Made by a program: the position numbers and the translations under genes
Assembly (NCBI GenBank): GCA_030840415.1
Contig: JAVEEO010000148.1
Coordinates: forward strand, 1-5,333
Source of the DNA: Pseudonocardiales bacterium
GTDB taxonomy: Bacteria; Actinomycetota; Actinomycetes; Mycobacteriales; Jatrophihabitantaceae
Direction of reading: 5' to 3'
Length of the DNA: 5,333 bases
Part shown: in pieces, positions 4,554 through 5,333 of the stretch
How positions within the stretch are numbered: the stretch's first letter is position 1
How the letters are laid out: every line of letters starts with the position of its first letter
The notes under the pieces: model-generated
What the model saw: the letters and a program-made list of their open reading frames with translations, nothing else
Told to the model about the DNA's origin: nothing
The model's database searches: none

Positions 4554-5333
4554 ATGGACCTGTCATGTCGCTCGCCCCTCACTTCGACCGCCGCCCTCGC
4601 CGCGGTAGCCCTCCTTGCGGCGTGCGGCGGAGGCAGCAATGCCTCACCGGCACCAACCCTGGCGGGGGCATCGGCCTCGACGACCGCACCGTCCGAGTCG
4701 GCCACGCCCAGTCCCAGTGACAGCAGCACCGCTCCTGCGGACACCAGCATGAACATCGCCGCCAACTCGACGGCGTTGAACGCTGACGAGATCAACGCCA
4801 AGTGCGCCGGCCTGGCGGGGCCGGAAACACCAACCGACAACGAGAGCCCGACAGAAAGCACCATGCCCACGGACGGCACCTACCCGACGGACGGCAGTAC
4901 CGAGTCCGGCGGCGATGGAAGTGATGCCTCCGGCGCTGGACTCGACAACGGCATGGACGTCAGCGGCAGTGGCCAGCCCATCGCGATCACCAGCCACGGC
5001 GTCGTCGTCGTATCCTGTTCCGAGCCGACCAACGCGCTTATCGCGGTCGACATGGTGCACGGCACCGACCTCTGGAACCACGCCGTGCAAGCCGGGGACT
5101 CCGGTCCCGACTCAAGCCAGGACACAGTCAGCGACTATCTCCTCGGCATCGGCGAGGAGAACGCGTACGTCCTGTCGGTCACCAGTGTGGCCGCCACCGG
5201 GCTGAAGGATGCTTACGTCACCCGCACGGTCTCCGCTGTGGACCTCCAGACCGGCGACACGGCCTGGACCCAACCGCTGGTGCTTGACGAGCGGCAGGAC
5301 GGTAGCACCACCGGCACGATCACCGAAGTACCT
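4554..5333 (+). CDS. Lipoprotein with PQQ-type beta-propeller repeats (3' incomplete)
   Basis: The frame is open without a stop for 260 codons to the window edge. The N-terminus is a lipoprotein signal with Arg6, a hydrophobic core at about 12-22 and the lipobox LAAC, lipidated at Cys24. A long low-complexity stalk follows (about 25-140), rich in Ser, Thr, Pro, Gly and Asp, with a repeated PTDG. From about 141 the sequence alternates strands and loops. It contains two PQQ-enzyme-like repeat motifs, LIAVDMVHGTDLW (162-174) and VSAVDLQTGDTAW (226-238), typical of BamB/PQQ-type propellers; more blades are expected beyond the edge. Only GCC separates its ATG from the kinase stop, in the same frame (TGA GCC ATG), and no ribosome site is evident, so translation is probably coupled to the kinase. 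It may be an external partner or ligand sensor for the kinase, but that is inference. Confidence 0.85.
   Translation, partial: MDLSCRSPLTSTAALAAVALLAACGGGSNASPAPTLAGASASTTAPSESATPSPSDSSTAPADTSMNIAANSTALNADEINAKCAGLAGPETPTDNESPTESTMPTDGTYPTDGSTESGGDGSDASGAGLDNGMDVSGSGQPIAITSHGVVVVSCSEPTNALIAVDMVHGTDLWNHAVQAGDSGPDSSQDTVSDYLLGIGEENAYVLSVTSVAATGLKDAYVTRTVSAVDLQTGDTAWTQPLVLDERQDGSTTGTITEVP

Noticed and set aside
4535..5125. Minus-strand frames opposite the propeller lipoprotein
   Set aside because: They are Val/Gly/Ala/Arg shadows of GC-rich coding sequence. The plus frame has a lipobox and PQQ repeats and no stop to the window end.
1..5333. CRISPR arrays, tRNA or rRNA genes, insertion sequences
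   Set aside because: No regularly spaced repeats, cloverleaf sequences, terminal inverted repeats or transposase motifs were seen on either strand.

Overview
The window is GC-rich, prefers G or C at third codon positions, and uses ATG/GTG starts with purine-rich ribosome sites. It encodes a Hanks-type Ser/Thr kinase, an FHA-HTH protein and several short lipoproteins or membrane proteins. This mix points to a high-GC actinobacterium; I cannot name the genus.

Layout. Positions 1-440 hold no gene I can support. A strong stem-loop at 132-163, followed by a T-rich run, probably ends a plus-strand transcript entering from the left. Three small plus-strand genes follow: an 88-residue, three-segment membrane protein (441-707), a 94-residue lipoprotein (853-1137) with a faint HdeA-like cysteine pattern, and a 122-residue membrane protein (1386-1754). 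The last overlaps a 21-codon mini-ORF (1334-1399) that owns the only good ribosome site in that stretch. A minus-strand gene (1937-2653) converges on this set and encodes an FHA-like domain joined to a C-terminal helix-turn-helix. Divergent from it, across 148 bp, are a transmembrane Ser/Thr kinase with an NPCBM-like extracellular domain (2802-4550) and, three bases after its stop, a lipoprotein with PQQ-type beta-propeller repeats (4554 to the window end, incomplete).

How the genes may work together (inference). The right half looks like a signalling unit. The lipoprotein and the kinase ectodomain would sit outside the membrane, the kinase domain inside, and the divergent FHA-HTH protein would be a natural phosphothreonine reader that could pass the signal to DNA. 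A perfect 6-6-6 dyad in the shared promoter region (2722-2739) is a candidate operator. Kinase-FHA pairing is well known in actinobacteria. The less familiar parts here are the NPCBM-like ectodomain, the coupled propeller lipoprotein, and the atypical kinase motifs (HGD for HRD, DLG for DFG, no canonical activation-loop Thr). The small genes on the left have no clear link to this unit beyond proximity.
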